Below are positions 9,906 to 21,249 of a stretch of 64,000 nucleotides of DNA, piece by piece; within the stretch, counting starts at the first letter, position 1; each line of letters begins with the position of its first letter. The notes beneath the pieces are model-generated. The model worked only from the letters and a program-made list of their open reading frames with translations. It did no database searches and was not told where the DNA came from. A program made the translations under genes and the position numbers. Source of the stretch: Cladocopium goreaui. Taxonomy: Eukaryota > Sar > Dinophyceae > Suessiales > Symbiodiniaceae. The DNA is taken from the NCBI GenBank assembly GCA_947184155.2, contig CAMXCT020001857.1, positions 310,001 to 374,000 of the forward strand, read 5' to 3'.

Positions 9906-10019
9906 TTCATGGGATGGAGTGGACCCCGGGGGCGGCACATAATTGTTTGTTCCCGACGAGCACCCCCATCCCCTCTCCCAAGACTGCTTTGCGAAGCGGA
10001 GCGTTTGATTGCTCTTGGC

Positions 10020-11600
10020 CTTCGGCGTTGCCGCTTGTGTCGCGTTTCGCGCTTTGGGGCTTTCATCCGCCGCGGTTTGTGTGTTTGTCTTTTGGCGCTC
10101 CGGGGCTTCTTCTCGCCCGGGGGCGCCTTTCGTTTTTTTTGTTTTGGAGGTTCTGCCCCCTCTGTTGTGCTTCTATTCCTGTTGGCGGCTGCGGTTGTTT
10201 TTGTCCTTTGATGTTGGTCGCTGCTGTTGGTGTTCCTCTTTTGGTGCCCTGTGTCTTCTGCCCGCCCTGGCGTGTCTTTCTTTTGGTGGTTGTGTCTGGT
10301 GTTTGATGTTTGGTGCTCTGGGCTTCCGGGGGCTTCTGCTCGCCCTGGGGTGTTCGTCTTCTTCTCTGAGTGGCTGTGGTTTGTGGTCGGTGTTTGCCCT
10401 TTGGCGCTCTGGGGCTTCTGCCCACGTTGAGGTGTCTATTTTGTTTTTTTGTTTGGTGGTTTTCCCCTCTGTTGTGTCTCTCTTCTTTTCGGTGGCTGTG
10501 GTTGGCATTTGTCCTTTGTTGCTGGTCGCTGCTGTTGGTATTTCTCTTTTGGTGCCCTGTGGCTTCTGCCCGCCCTGGAGTGTCTTTCTTTTGGTGGTTG
10601 TGTCTGGTGTTTGTTGTTTGGTGCTCTGGGCTTCCTGGGGCTTCTGCTCACCCTGGGCTGTCTCTCTTTGTTCTTGTTGTTATGTTTGGCGTTAGTTTTT
10701 TGGGGCTCTGGGGCTTCTGCTCGCCCTGGGGTGTTCGTCTTCTTTCCTTGCGTGGTTGTGTTGGTGCTTGTCTTTTGGCGCTCTGGGGCTTCTGCCTGCT
10801 TTGCTGCGTTTCTCTTCCTCTTGGTGGCTGCCGTTGGCATGGGTCCTACGGCTGCTTGTTGCTGGTGCGTGGCGCTCTGAGGCTTCCGCCTACCCGGGGT
10901 GTCTCTGTTCCTTTTGTTGGTTGAAGTTGGTGTTTGCTTTTTTGGCGTTCTCGGGCTTCTGCCCGCCCTGGGGTGTTCGTCTTCTTCCTGAGTGGCCATG
11001 GTTTGTGTCCGGGTTTGTCTTTTTGCGCTCTGGGGCTTTTGCTCGCCCTGGGGTGATCGTCTTCTTCCCTTGGGTGGTTGAATTGGTGTTTGTCTTTTGT
11101 CGCTTTGGGGCTTCTGCCCGCGGTGAGGTGTCTTTTTGTTTTTTGTTTTGGCGGTTTTGCCCCTCTCTCTCTTCTTCTTGGTGGCCGTGGTTGGCAATTG
11201 TCCTTTGTCGCTGGTCGCTGCTGTTGGCGTTTCTCTTTTGGTGCCCTGTGGCTTCTGCCCGCCCTGGGGTGTGTCTGGTTTGGCGGTTGGGGTCGGTGTT
11301 TGTTGATTGGTGCTCTGGGGCTTCTGCCCGCCCTGGGCTGTCTGCTTCCTTTGGTGGTTGTGATTGGTGTTTGTCTTTTGGCGCTCGGTTTGGGGTTGGT
11401 GTCTGTCTTTCGGCTGTCTGGGGCTTCCGCCTGCTCTGGTGTGGTTTTCTTCCTTTTGGTGGTTGTGGTTGGCGCGCTGGGGCTTTTGCCTGCTTTGCTG
11501 TGTTTCTTTTCCCTCTTGGTTGCTGTGGTGGGCATTTGTCCTTCGGTGCCGGTTCTTTGTTGGTTGCGTCTGCTCGGTCCATGTTTTTCTTTCTCTAGTT
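10020..11600. repeat. degenerate minisatellite with ~75-bp unit
   Basis: The landmark GGGGCTTCTGCCCGCCCTGG or close variants recurs about every 72-78 bases (for example near 10328, 10405, 10560, 10632, 10710, 10786), with some doubled spacings, roughly 20 units in all. It is GT-rich on the plus strand. Because the unit is near a multiple of three, long open frames exist on both strands (one of 485 codons on the minus strand, one of 280 on the plus). They are low-complexity and no start or splice context supports them. Confidence 0.85.
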
Positions 11601-11719
11601 TGGCCACCTGAAGCTGGCAGGGAGGGCTTGCAATGACGCTTGGTTTGTCTTATCGGAGCTTGTCTGTCGATCTGCCGGTGGAGGTGCGTTCCCGGGCTGC
11701 AGCTACTGCTGTGAGCCGC

Positions 11720-11808
11720 CGCAACAACAACGACGACAACGGCGACGACGACGACGACGACGGCGACGGCGACGGCGATGACGACAACAACAACAACAAC
11801 AACAACAT
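11720..11808 (+). repeat. CAA/CGA/GAC triplet microsatellite
   Basis: Runs of AACAACGACGACAACGGC type encode Asn/Asp on the plus strand. A frame of 95 codons around it is compositionally driven. Confidence 0.85.
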
Positions 11809-11929
11809 GATGAGCCATGAGCCCAATGTCGAGATGATTTATCAATGGAATGCAGCTCCCAAGAGATACCGCTGTCCCATATCCTTGTGGCAAATCGCAT
11901 CAAGAAAGCCCCGTATGTGATGCTGAAAC

Positions 11930-12900
11930 CATCTGAGTGTCCTTAAGATTTTCCCCCAGTTATGGCCCAAGTAACACTAATTTTTATGGAATTTCATGAT
12001 AACCAACTAGCTATAGGAGTGCTGATTTTTTCTATTCATGACTCTGCATCAACGATGTTCGGAGCATCAATTTCAGGCTCTATGCGCGAAGTTGGTTCTC
12101 AAGAGCTTGAACACAGGACCCTGTGGCCCTGCGGCGCTTGGTCTCCGAAAAACAAGGATCGGATGCTTCAAAGGCTTCCACGTTTCATTCAGTCGACACA
12201 TGGGAAGAAATATATAGAATCTACATGTAATGGGGATATACTGAGGATGTAAAACTTATTATATAATGGTTCTTATTCACCAAAACAATTGGATATTCAC
12301 AGGGATAAATAGGTGATTTTTGGTCACTGCAAATGATGGTTTCAAGACTAGTGACCGGCCCAAAAATGCTTCTGGTCCGGCTAGTGAATTAGCATAGTTC
12401 AGCCAGATGGTTTGATTACATTAGAAAAAAACTATATCGGAGGTTTTCCTGCAAAATTTCCCTTGAATCAGTTCGGGGAATTTATGTGTTTAGGAAATTG
12501 TTTCTTTTGTTGCCAGGGAGGATGATAACATATGATAACTGGTGCCCAATTTCGTGACACCAGAAATAGATACAATGTGGGGCCCCGCACCCCCACGTGT
12601 AGAGTAGAAGGCTAATAGAAGGTATAAAGGAAGCCCGGCCAAACAGTTGGACCATCGCAGCAGCAGGAGAGATCAGTGGGGAGCCTCATGCTGGAAAGTC
12701 CATGAAAATGATCCATGAAAATTCATGATGTGTCCATGAAAATCATATTTTAACATCTACGTATAAGTATATAGTGGATTCTTCATTGTCATCTTTGATT
12801 ACCAGAGGGTAAGCATGGTGATAATCTCAATAAGTCAGGATATAGCCCCGAAAATAGTGTGGTTCTGTAGTGAATTAGAACTAGAACTGCGCCCCTTAAG
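11930..12900. other. gene-poor interval
   Basis: Nothing coding is supported. Fragments of family C (ATACAATGTGGGGCCCC at about 12,573) and family B (TTTGATTACCAGAGGGTAA at about 12,793) are the only recognisable pieces. Confidence 0.4.
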
Positions 12901-13267
12901 TAAAGCATCAGGGGTGTGGAAACCAGTGAAAGTGCAATAAGCACGATGCCTGTTTTTTTTGCTTGACCAAGACATCCGAGAAAGCAATGAACATGAGGAT
13001 ATAATATAATATAATAATATATATATATATATTTATAATTTTGTAATAAACTGTACTCGATGATTTGCTGATGTTTCCTAAAATGGAGTACCTTAGACCC
13101 ACGTTAGTTTTTTTTAAGTTTGTTAGTTTGTTTTCAATATTGGGTGTACCACGTACTAGACTAGAGCTAGCGAAAGCACGACCAAGTGCAATCCACACAA
13201 TATAGGCTGAAGCTAGTTGTAGCTGGCTGTGATTCCGCTCATTTCGTTTTTTTTTGTGTGACCATAG

Positions 13268-13302
13268 ATTGAAGTGATTGAAGTGATTGAAGTGATTGAA
13301 GT
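13268..13302 (+). repeat. 10-bp tandem repeat, four copies
   Basis: GATTGAAGTG is repeated four times; it reads HFNHFN on the minus strand. Confidence 0.85.
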
Positions 13303-13347
13303 GTGGACCTAAGGGATGAGAATGCTGTGAATGCTCAGGTGGCTTAC

Positions 13348-13438
13348 CTTTCTGAGAACTCAAATTGGCACCCTGAGAATTGTGTCTGGAAGATTCAATG
13401 CCAATGGAACTAGATTCCAGTTCAATTTCAGTTTCCAT
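13348..13438 (-). CDS. possible exon, minus strand
   Basis: From an ATG at 13,438 the minus strand reads METEIELESSSIGIESSRHN and SQGANLSSQK, ending at a strong GTAAGC donor (13,347-13,342). It could be a first exon or an internal one. Beyond the donor the frame enters the 10-bp repeat, which argues for splicing. Confidence 0.4.
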
Positions 13439-13588
13439 GGATGTATGAAGACTTAGATGGAAAGATTGTCAAATAAAGATAAGACAACAATGAGCATCTG
13501 GGTCATGGGTCTTTATGAGACTGGGACCATCTTTGGGTGAACATCGATTAACATCAGCTATTTTGAGCTGGTGTAGTTCACAAGGTTA

Positions 13589-13660
13589 TATACAAGGTGG
13601 TGCCCCATAGTTAGCTAAGCCATGCTAAACCTATAACTTGGTTAACTATCTATAGATAAT
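13589..13660. mobile_element. family C2 left half
   Basis: TACAAGGTGGTGCCCCATAG followed by TTAGCTAAG is a C2 left end; no matching right end is visible. Nothing else is supported between 13,440 and 14,600. Confidence 0.45.
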
Positions 13661-14664
13661 GGGTTTATATCTAGGCCAGATACCAAGGTTAGATCTACAA
13701 GATAGCTATACTTTCTTTAATAAATTTTAACCATATCTCTACCATGGATATAGGATCATGGGCTTTGTAAACCCACATCAGTAGCTAGCACCACCATGTA
13801 GGTGTACCATCTTTACGGAGTTGTTTCGCGCGTTTATGGCCCTTAACAAGTATAACTGGCGTGTATATATAATTTATAAGTGATACTAATGTATGTATAT
13901 AAATAAATATATCTATATATATATATATAACCAAGGAGTTGCAGGATTTATAATCCAATTTATATTTAAGGTAAGCTCTAGAAATGTGATTTAGGCCAAC
14001 CAGTTCCGAAGTGGAACTGTTGATCCTTTGAATTTCCATCATTTCTAATAGAACCGAATAGAGGTATATTGGGGAGGTTATACTGCGCATGACAAGGAAG
14101 TCCGATGCGCTGAATGTGATGAACGGTGGCCTATGCTCACTGACCCAATAGAAGTGTTTGCATCCCAAAATCCTAGAATTGGATGAAGGGATCTAACAGA
14201 AATCCCTGTTTTCACTGGTCGAAAGCAAGGTTTCATATACTCATTGTATCACATTTTCATTGGAGCCAACCCATTGAAACGAGAACTGCAGCATCAGATT
14301 TGGCTTACACACTGCCTTGTGGGTCTCCATAAGCTACAACGGAGAATTTGCACAGCAAACGCATTCAGAAAACAGCAAGCTAATCAGCTGGGGATACCGC
14401 AATATTTGGCAATTTCGAATAATCCAGCCGTGTTTCGCCGGGCCGACCGAGGAGGGCAATCATAAAGCATTGTTTATGTGTAATGTGTAGGCAGTCGCAG
14501 TGGCAGCGCACGGTTCACCGCACCATTGAACAGCCAACAGGTGACCGCTTAGCCTGGGTAATGGGTAACCCAGCGACTAGAGTGCTACTAGAGTGGCTGG
14601 ATCAAATGCCTGTGCTTAGAAATGGTGTACACCATTGCAACCAAATGGCCATTTCATAGAGAAT

Positions 14665-14743
14665 ATGATGATCATGATGACAATCAAGATGAGGATGAGA
14701 CTGAAGATGATGATGGTGATGATGATGGCAATGACGATGACGG

Positions 14744-14774
<31 letters not shown>

Positions 14775-14822
14775 GATGATCATGATGATGATGATGATTA
14801 CGGTTTTCTACGATGATGATGA
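14665..14822 (+). repeat. GAT triplet microsatellite
   Basis: Mostly (GATGAT)n with GAC/GGT variants. It gives poly-Asp on the plus strand and poly-His on the minus; the associated frames are repeat artefacts. Confidence 0.9.
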
Positions 14823-15030
14823 ACCAGTGGGTATTGGCATTGGGGCGCTCTAATCTCAGACGCAAATTTGGCATGGCGCAGATACTCGTAGCTTTTCTGA
14901 TGCCCACCTGGACGGGGAGATTGAAAAACACAGAAGGAACGAGCTGTATGTTAGGAATCCAACCAATGATTTGGCTTGTGTTTTTGAAACTTCCAGGGCG
15001 ACATTTTCTCTTTTTGCCCATGAATCTCAC

Positions 15031-15129
15031 ATTTTCTTCATCGGCCGCCGCCCACCTTGCCCTGCTATCCGCTTCAAACGTTGGATGGAGCCTGCGGTTT
15101 GAAACATCAATTGTTGGCTTCAGTTTCAG
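15031..15129 (-). CDS. exon, minus strand, unknown protein
   Basis: Acceptor TTTACTGCAG (minus strand) is followed by exactly 33 codons including KPTIDVSNRRLHPTFEADSR and RWAAADEEN, then a GTGAGA donor. Phase 0 to 0. Composition is clearly coding. The frame stays open past the donor (FMGKKRKCRPGSF), so a longer exon is possible. Confidence 0.5.
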
Positions 15130-15396
15130 CTGCAGTAAACACATGAACTTGAACTTATTTGTGAAAGCGATATTGAATCAAGTAAGTTTTTGAGAATACC
15201 ACATTTGCATTTCTTTGCCGCATTTTCATTGGCATTTTAATGCCCAGAGAAATTGCATGTAAATATCATGTGTTTAACATCACACCCCCGGCCCAGCAAG
15301 AGGAATGATGATCCCACAACACGAACACATCCTTTCCGAAAGGTTGCATCCCAAGCCGTTCATGTTCAACCCAAGTGCGTGATTTCAACCCTCACA

Positions 15397-15540
15397 TCCC
15401 ATCAACCGTACCGAGGTCGCAACGTGGCCTTAAACGCATGCGCGAAGGTGGCTCAATGGCAGCAGGCGGCGCACTGCGCATGAATGCGGGGATTTTCGCG
15501 GCTGCACACTGAGTTGGATCTCACAAGAAGATCATTCGGA
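15397..15540 (+). pseudogene. PPR-like repeat relic
   Basis: The frame contains NVALNACAKVAQWQQAAHCA, then a TGA at 15,481, then MRGFSRLHTEL in the same frame. The ACxKxxQWQQAL pattern followed by a methionine-arginine position matches the pentatricopeptide repeats that abound in dinoflagellate organelle RNA-binding proteins (family knowledge). The stop falls inside the motif, so this is likely a dead fragment. One motif only, so the call is tentative. Confidence 0.35.
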
Positions 15541-15944
15541 ACCTTCTCAGATTGGTGTAGTATTGGGTGCATTTTGTTTGTTTGTCTTGTTGTGTTACTT
15601 AACATAGGGGGAATGGAGTTATGTAATTATTGTTCGATTGACAATTTCATGTTTTGGTGTTTCAAGAGTAGGGGAAGAAGGGACCCACAAGATTGGTCAA
15701 TTTCGGGTATTCAACTTCTAGTAACTTGACATAGTTCGTTTTACCTATTAAAAAGGTTGTTTTTCCATAGTTTTGTTAATTTAGTTGGGGGGTTGCAATG
15801 TTTGATTCGATGTTTTCTAAGTTTCAAGTCTTGGAGTACGGTATAAATAGTACGGTTACTACTCCCCATAGAGTATAGATGCAATTTTTTCATTTTTGTT
15901 GTGTTCATATGTTTCAAAATATTAAGAACTCATGACCTCCTCTA

Positions 15945-16070
15945 TATGTATATCCACTATATATACATATACATATACATACATACATATATATATACAT
16001 ATATATATATATACATATATATATATATTCATTTACATATGTATATATACATACATACATATATTTATTT
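15945..16070. repeat. TA/TATACA microsatellite
   Basis: Simple sequence with alternating TA and ACATATA. Associated frames are not genes. Confidence 0.85.
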
Positions 16071-16336
16071 ATTTTTTTACCCATCATATATATATATATT
16101 CAAAAGAAAATATATTGGATTTACCCTGCGTCACAGATAGCTGGGGCAACAACTGGGTCGGGCCACAAAAAACGTTGGGGTATCTCATGGGATCCGAATT
16201 TGAACAAACGTTATGGAAATCATGGTTAATTATAATGGTTAATCAATGGTCAATAATGATTAACCAATAGTTAGGAATGGTTCATAATGGTTATAATGGT
16301 TATTTTGGTCCAACTAATAGTTATTTTTGTAGGATT

Positions 16337-16441
16337 CCCTCTGGTAAACGTTTACATAACTATGGAAAATCACAATTTTTAGTGGGTAAAACAACTAATC
16401 CAATGGCCATGTTCAATAGCGAACTGTTTGTTTACCAGAGG
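16337..16441. mobile_element. family B element
   Basis: CCCTCTGGTAAACG at the left and GTTTACCAGAGGG at the right; the right TA flank is present, the left is TT. Fragments of another B copy lie at about 16,690-16,840. Confidence 0.75.
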
Positions 16442-17578
16442 GTATATGACATGTAGATTTTCTTACAGCATTTGATATGACAATTGAGGATTGTCCTCTT
16501 CTAATCAGATATGGTTTGCTGGACAATCCCCCTTGAAATTTGATGATTGTGCCATATATACCTGGGTTGTTCAAGGTGATTTTTTATTTGGGGAATCTAT
16601 AGTGACTATCTTTTATTTTTGGGGAACCCTTAAGCAAATCCAAGTATGTATATATATATATATATAGATGCCAATTTATTTTTTTCCAGCTAGCCATGTC
16701 TGACTACCGGAGGGCAGAACAATATAGAACCCAGGAAAACTAAATCCGATACCCTAGGGTAAACTAACATAGATGTGGAAAACCAATGGTTTCCCCAAAA
16801 ATATGATCTTGTAAATGGTGGATTTCCCCCAGGGTAATTGTTGGGTTTGGAAATCCACAGTTAAGGCAAACCAGGATCTTTGCCGCGAAAATTGGGTGAT
16901 TCAATTTCTCCGGCTCAAGTCGAAGAAAACCTCCTGGTCATCATCCAAGCATCATCCACCAACAAAAGTGTTCAATTTACCTTCATGTAAATTAACAGTT
17001 GGAAGGTGGAAACATTCATCGTCCAACCCCTTTGTGAATGGCAGGGTCGAACTGGGAAAAAAAATACTCTAGCGATCTCTTGGGTGTTTGGGCACGCATG
17101 GTTTTTCAGGAAATCATGTTTTGTTGGGTGGTGTTGGGTGACATGACGACAAAACACATATTTGCTATTGTTGATGGCAAGCAATCTTTGCAAATCATGT
17201 TGTGACATCATGAGCCGACCAAACCACTCAATTGATGGTTTACGCAAGGAAAAAATCCCAAAAAGATGCGAATAGTTCTGATCTGTGAATTGTCTTAGCC
17301 GGATAGCATCAAATGGGTTTGATGTTGTTTGCAGATACGGGTATGGATAAAGTTGATTTGAAGAGTTAGCAAATCGCAGATGGGCTGGTAATTTTTCTGC
17401 TGCCAGTGAATGCAGGTTCTTCCCAAGACCAGTGATTGAGAAAAAAATATAGTTACCCTGGCGACGTGGCCGTCAAAGTTTATTATCTGCAATTTCTAAA
17501 ATGTGGGGACCCCATTAGAAGGGTTTTTGGTGGTTCATAACATTACTAACTCGGGTTTGTAGTGGATATATTGAATGG

Positions 17579-17833
17579 GTGAAACTAAATCTAGGAAAAA
17601 AACTGGTGGCCCTCCTTTCCAACAAGAGTCGCATGAAATTTTCGTCCCGCGACTTTGGACATTTTCGACCAGAATCCAACAATTCCGTGCTTTCAGACGC
17701 CATGGACAAACATCCCGCCGGAGAAGAATCCGATGGACGTGCAGAGGCGCCCAGATTCGAAGTGTTTTTCCTCAAAGGTGGAATCCCCACATCTGAAAAT
17801 GAGGTACCCCGAATTCCAACGGATGACGGATGA
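17579..17833 (+). CDS. possible exon, strand uncertain
   Basis: The plus frame reads KFSSRDFGHFRPESNNSVLS and DAMDKHPAGEESDGRAEAPR to a stop at 17,831. The minus strand is open over the same interval for 169 codons. Base composition is raised relative to the flanks. No clear splice sites, so low confidence. Confidence 0.3.
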   Translation: MKLNLGKKLVALLSNKSRMKFSSRDFGHFRPESNNSVLSDAMDKHPAGEESDGRAEAPRFEVFFLKGGIPTSENEVPRIPTDDG

Positions 17834-18033
17834 TAACCAATATTCCGATTTAAATTGCCATATGGAGGCCATGTAGTTTGTTGTACAACCATGCTTGGGA
17901 TGATTGGTTCTTCGACGTGAATGGATGAATGGATGGTTTTCACCAGCAAGTGGTGATATGGATCGATTTCAGCAATAAAGATTGGGATCGAAATCATCAA
18001 ATTGGTGACAGAGTCAATGGCCATTTCAGGAGC

Positions 18034-18133
18034 CTAAATTGGAGGTACCTACCATATATATGGCCTATATAAGGCCTATGTCACGGAATATCCCCACAAA
18101 ATATGGCCTTTCAGGATCCTGCAATTCCGATTG
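18034..18133. mobile_element. family I element, copy 1
   Basis: GCCTAAATTGGAGGTACC at the left and TTTCAGGATCCT at the right, with GGAATATCCCCACAAAATAT inside. A second copy in inverted orientation is at 54,524-54,656. Confidence 0.6.
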
Positions 18134-18414
18134 ACAGAGACCCCAAAAAACATGGATTGCGTTTCTTTTCTGTAGCAGAAATGCCATGTTGGGGTTCCAT
18201 CTTGCTGAGCCTAGCACCAGAACAATCTGCCCTTCATACAGAAGTCTTGTTTAAATGTGCATTTCAGTTAGTAGGTACTTGAGGACATGGATTTGAATCA
18301 AAGTTGCGTTCTCCCAAAAAGATGATTTTTTCATACTGTGAATGCAGGAAAAGTGATCAACATCTGCAACGTCCTGATTCTGAAACTTTGACCCGTAGGC
18401 ACTCTATCAATTTA

Positions 18415-18620
18415 ATCATAATGATAGTGATAGTAAAAGTAATAGTAAGAGTTATAGTAATAGTTAAAGTTATAGTAATAATAATAATCAAAATAATAGT
18501 TATCACAATAAATATTTGTATTAACAACACTTATATATATATTTGACATCGTGATTATAAATATATATATATATATGTATAATATATAAATATGTATAAT
18601 AATATATATATATATATATG
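18415..18620. repeat. AT-rich hexamer-like and TA repeats
   Basis: AGTTATAGTAAT-type units (18,420-18,510) pass into TA runs (18,545-18,620). From 18,810 to 19,080 the sequence is degenerate ATAATACAAT. No gene is supported between 17,840 and 19,090. Confidence 0.7.
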
Positions 18621-19097
18621 TATATTTCAATAGTTTGATAAACATGATAGACCTACCAGTTCTTGCTGTTGTTCTAACAACCCATTTATGGCAAATATTT
18701 TTTGGTGATATAATGAAATCATGGTGAGCAATATCACCTTGATGTTTGGGAGCTGCACATCCGAAAAAGGAACAGTGGGATCCACCCAATTCCAAAGTCA
18801 CCACCCGGTAACCAAGCATACGTATATATATGTAGTATTTATTTAATGTGATATAATACAATATAATAGAATACAATAAAAGAAAATACAATTTAATATA
18901 ACGCAATATAACATAATACAATATTATATAATACAATGCAATATAACACACTATAATATAATACACTATACACTATAATACAATACTATCATAAGATATA
19001 CTATTATAATCTACACTATTATGATATATTTATATTAAAATCATGATTTGATATTATACATAAATAAAACTAAATTTAATATTTAGATACATTTAAG

Positions 19098-19228
19098 ATA
19101 TGGTTGCCGTGGATCGCGTGGGAGCGCCGCCTGCTTGGCCGTGGCCAAGAACAGGCTTGGACCATGCTGACGGCGATCCTGTGCCAGCGTGACGACGCCT
19201 TCCACAAGTTCCTCGAAGTGCACATCCC
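19098..19228 (+). CDS. exon, unknown protein
   Basis: A GC-rich island inside very AT-rich DNA. After TTTAAG the frame reads IWLPWIAWERRLLGRGQEQA then WTMLTAILCQRDDAFHKFLE, ending CC/GTGAGC, a strong donor. It starts in phase 0 and ends in phase 2. Rich in Trp and Leu, with an amphipathic look. No family is recognised. Confidence 0.6.
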
Positions 19229-19469
19229 GTGAGCAGCACCTATTACAGAGTTCTCTTCAGACTGCCACAGAGCGGCATGATCAAATGCCCAATGTGCGAA
19301 TTGCATGGCTTGAGCCTACCTTTGTGTTGAGTTCACTCACTGCCTTGCCTTTCTGTACCGGAATGAGCTTGCCTGCAGCGACTTTTTCAACACCATTTTA
19401 CACCAGGGCGTCACCGCTGCTAGCTCAAAACCTCCGACCTTTCGAGTCCGACTTGAACAGGGTCTAGAT

Positions 19470-20215
19470 AGATATACATATACCTTGTGATCTGAAACTG
19501 AATAAGTTTTGGTCTGAACCAAGAACCTGTGAACGGCCAAAAACCAGGGATATGGCCAATTTGAGGCCAATTTGAGAATTTGTCACATTGTGACATTCTG
19601 CCTCTGCTCAAGCAAAACTGCCATATGGAGGCAGGATTCCACCATATCTCGACTTTCCTCTAAAGCCAGTATGCAACTGGATTGACTTTGAACCTGTATT
19701 CTCCCGGACTGTTTGCCCATCAATCCCTTCACAGGGGTTTTGGCACCCATTCTAAGAATTCTCGGTCTGGGATGGATGACCATAACTCAGATACCATGTT
19801 TTGACCATGGCACGTACGAGACTCTTCCCTTCCATCATCCCAGTCAAGAACGGGCTACAACTCTTGGATGTGCATCCCCATATGCTCATGTGTTGAAGGG
19901 ACCATAACAGCAATTTTCAACCATTGTTTAGCCAGTTACTGACTGCCATGCTTCCATCCAAGCAGGGTTACAGGGTGTTGAACCGCAAACAACTCGACAT
20001 TTCTCAGAGATGCGAACTGATATCATCCAATATTTTGTGTGTGTCGTTCTTTGCCGCCCAAACTGCAAATTGTGCATCTGGGTGCGCTGTTGGACCTGAG
20101 ACTACCCCAACTTCTTTGGTTTCTTCCATTTCTCACTTTCTATACACCAACTCTGCCGAAAATGGGGCCCCCGGTTACATCTGGTGTAGCTTAATCCAAT
20201 CATGGTCTGATCTGC
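19470..20215. other. interval without a supported gene
   Basis: Both strands have scattered short frames (for example 77 codons on the minus strand and 114 on the plus), but none has splice context or convincing composition. Confidence 0.35.
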
Positions 20216-20218
20216 TCT

Positions 20219-20364
20219 ACAAGGTGCTGCACCCCCCTATAAGTTTGGTGGTTCAGACATCCACCTGATTTTTGTTGTTTTTTCATCACCTTAAATCGAA
20301 CAGTTTCGCTAGGCAAATAAATGCAAATAAACCAACTTAGCCAACGATCTCGGGCACCACCTTG
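20219..20364. mobile_element. family C2 element
   Basis: CTACAAGGTGCTGCACCCCC at the left; CTCGGGCACCACCTTGCA at the right. Interior TTAGCCAACG matches the family. Confidence 0.65.
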
Positions 20365-20656
20365 CAATTGGCCAATCTCTTTGGTGATATTTGCTGATTG
20401 ATTCAACCACAAAATCCGGAAATCTCCCAGCCCTTGCCGTGCAGTTCCAGTGGTTTTTCTGGTGGGATTTGGTCGCCCTTATTTACAAGGGTTATATCTC
20501 AACTATAGGACAAATCGTCAAATAGTTCTATAGAATATACACGAATCGGGCTATATCAAGTACTCTTTGGTGATTGGAGGTAGCTGTGGAACAGGGCCTG
20601 TCGTGACGTATCAACAATGGTGGAGTTGTCCATAGCAAACTGTTCGATTGCCAGAG

Positions 20657-20756
20657 TTATGGCCCTTAACAGTTATAAATGTATTTATAATTCCTATAAC
20701 TAAGGTTATATATCATTATAAACCCATAGAAATCAATGTTAAGGGCCATAACTGCA
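20657..20756. mobile_element. family D element
   Basis: AGTTATGGCCCTTAACAG and GTTAAGGGCCATAACT are perfect inverted termini over 15 bases. It sits in a decayed B arm (CATAGCAAACTGTTCGATTG). Confidence 0.8.
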
Positions 20757-21117
20757 GAGAGCATATCGAAAACTTCTAGCGGTTAGACATGGTCACCCCA
20801 GTCAAAAGCGGGCTAAAATTCGCGCACCTATCTTGTTGGATATCTACCATACGGTTAATATAGGCAGTCAAAAGCCAACTTAGCAATAAGTCAACTGTCA
20901 ACCAGTTAAATACACATTCTCCATGATGTTTTTCATTTCAATCACGGCTTTGCCATATGTTCCCGTATTCGCTTTCCTATATTTATTTTCAATGTTCTTC
21001 CATGTTCAAATTCTTAAAATCATAAAAATCACCAAAAAAGGTATCTAATTGTGCTTTCCGAATTCGGAATTTCCCCCCCTTTTTGTTTTGCAACACAAAT
21101 CCCCCTCCAGCGGCTAG

Positions 21118-21249
21118 GCATACTTCATCTTCAGCAAGGTGCTGGATGCCCAGCTCAGCCACTTGGATATCTTGGATATCTTGGATATCTTGGATATCTT
21201 GGATATCTTGGATGCTGATGGGGAATCAACCATGCTTAGGAAATTCATG
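21118..21249 (+). CDS. exon with EF-hand-like loop and LDI tandem repeat
   Basis: A long pyrimidine tract ends CGGCTAG; the frame then reads AYFIFSKVLDAQLSH, five LDI repeats, and LDADGESTMLRKFM, ending at a GTTATT donor after exactly 44 codons (phase 0 to 0). An LDxDG core after an SxVLxxQL helix is reminiscent of EF-hands in dinoflagellate channels and kinases (family knowledge). The acidic Ca-binding positions are only partly present. The 9-bp array (TTGGATATC) lies inside the reading frame. Confidence 0.5.
21163..21213 (+). repeat. 9-bp in-frame tandem repeat
   Basis: TTGGATATC is repeated five times, then TTGGATGCT. In the exon's frame each unit encodes Leu-Asp-Ile. Confidence 0.9.

Noticed and set aside
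14602-14860. Poly-Asp and poly-His frames
   Set aside because: Product of the GAT microsatellite; only the unique part at 15,031-15,129 was kept as an exon.
16815-17492. Frames of 60-90 codons on both strands
   Set aside because: AT-rich, no paired splice sites, overlaps degenerate family B sequence.
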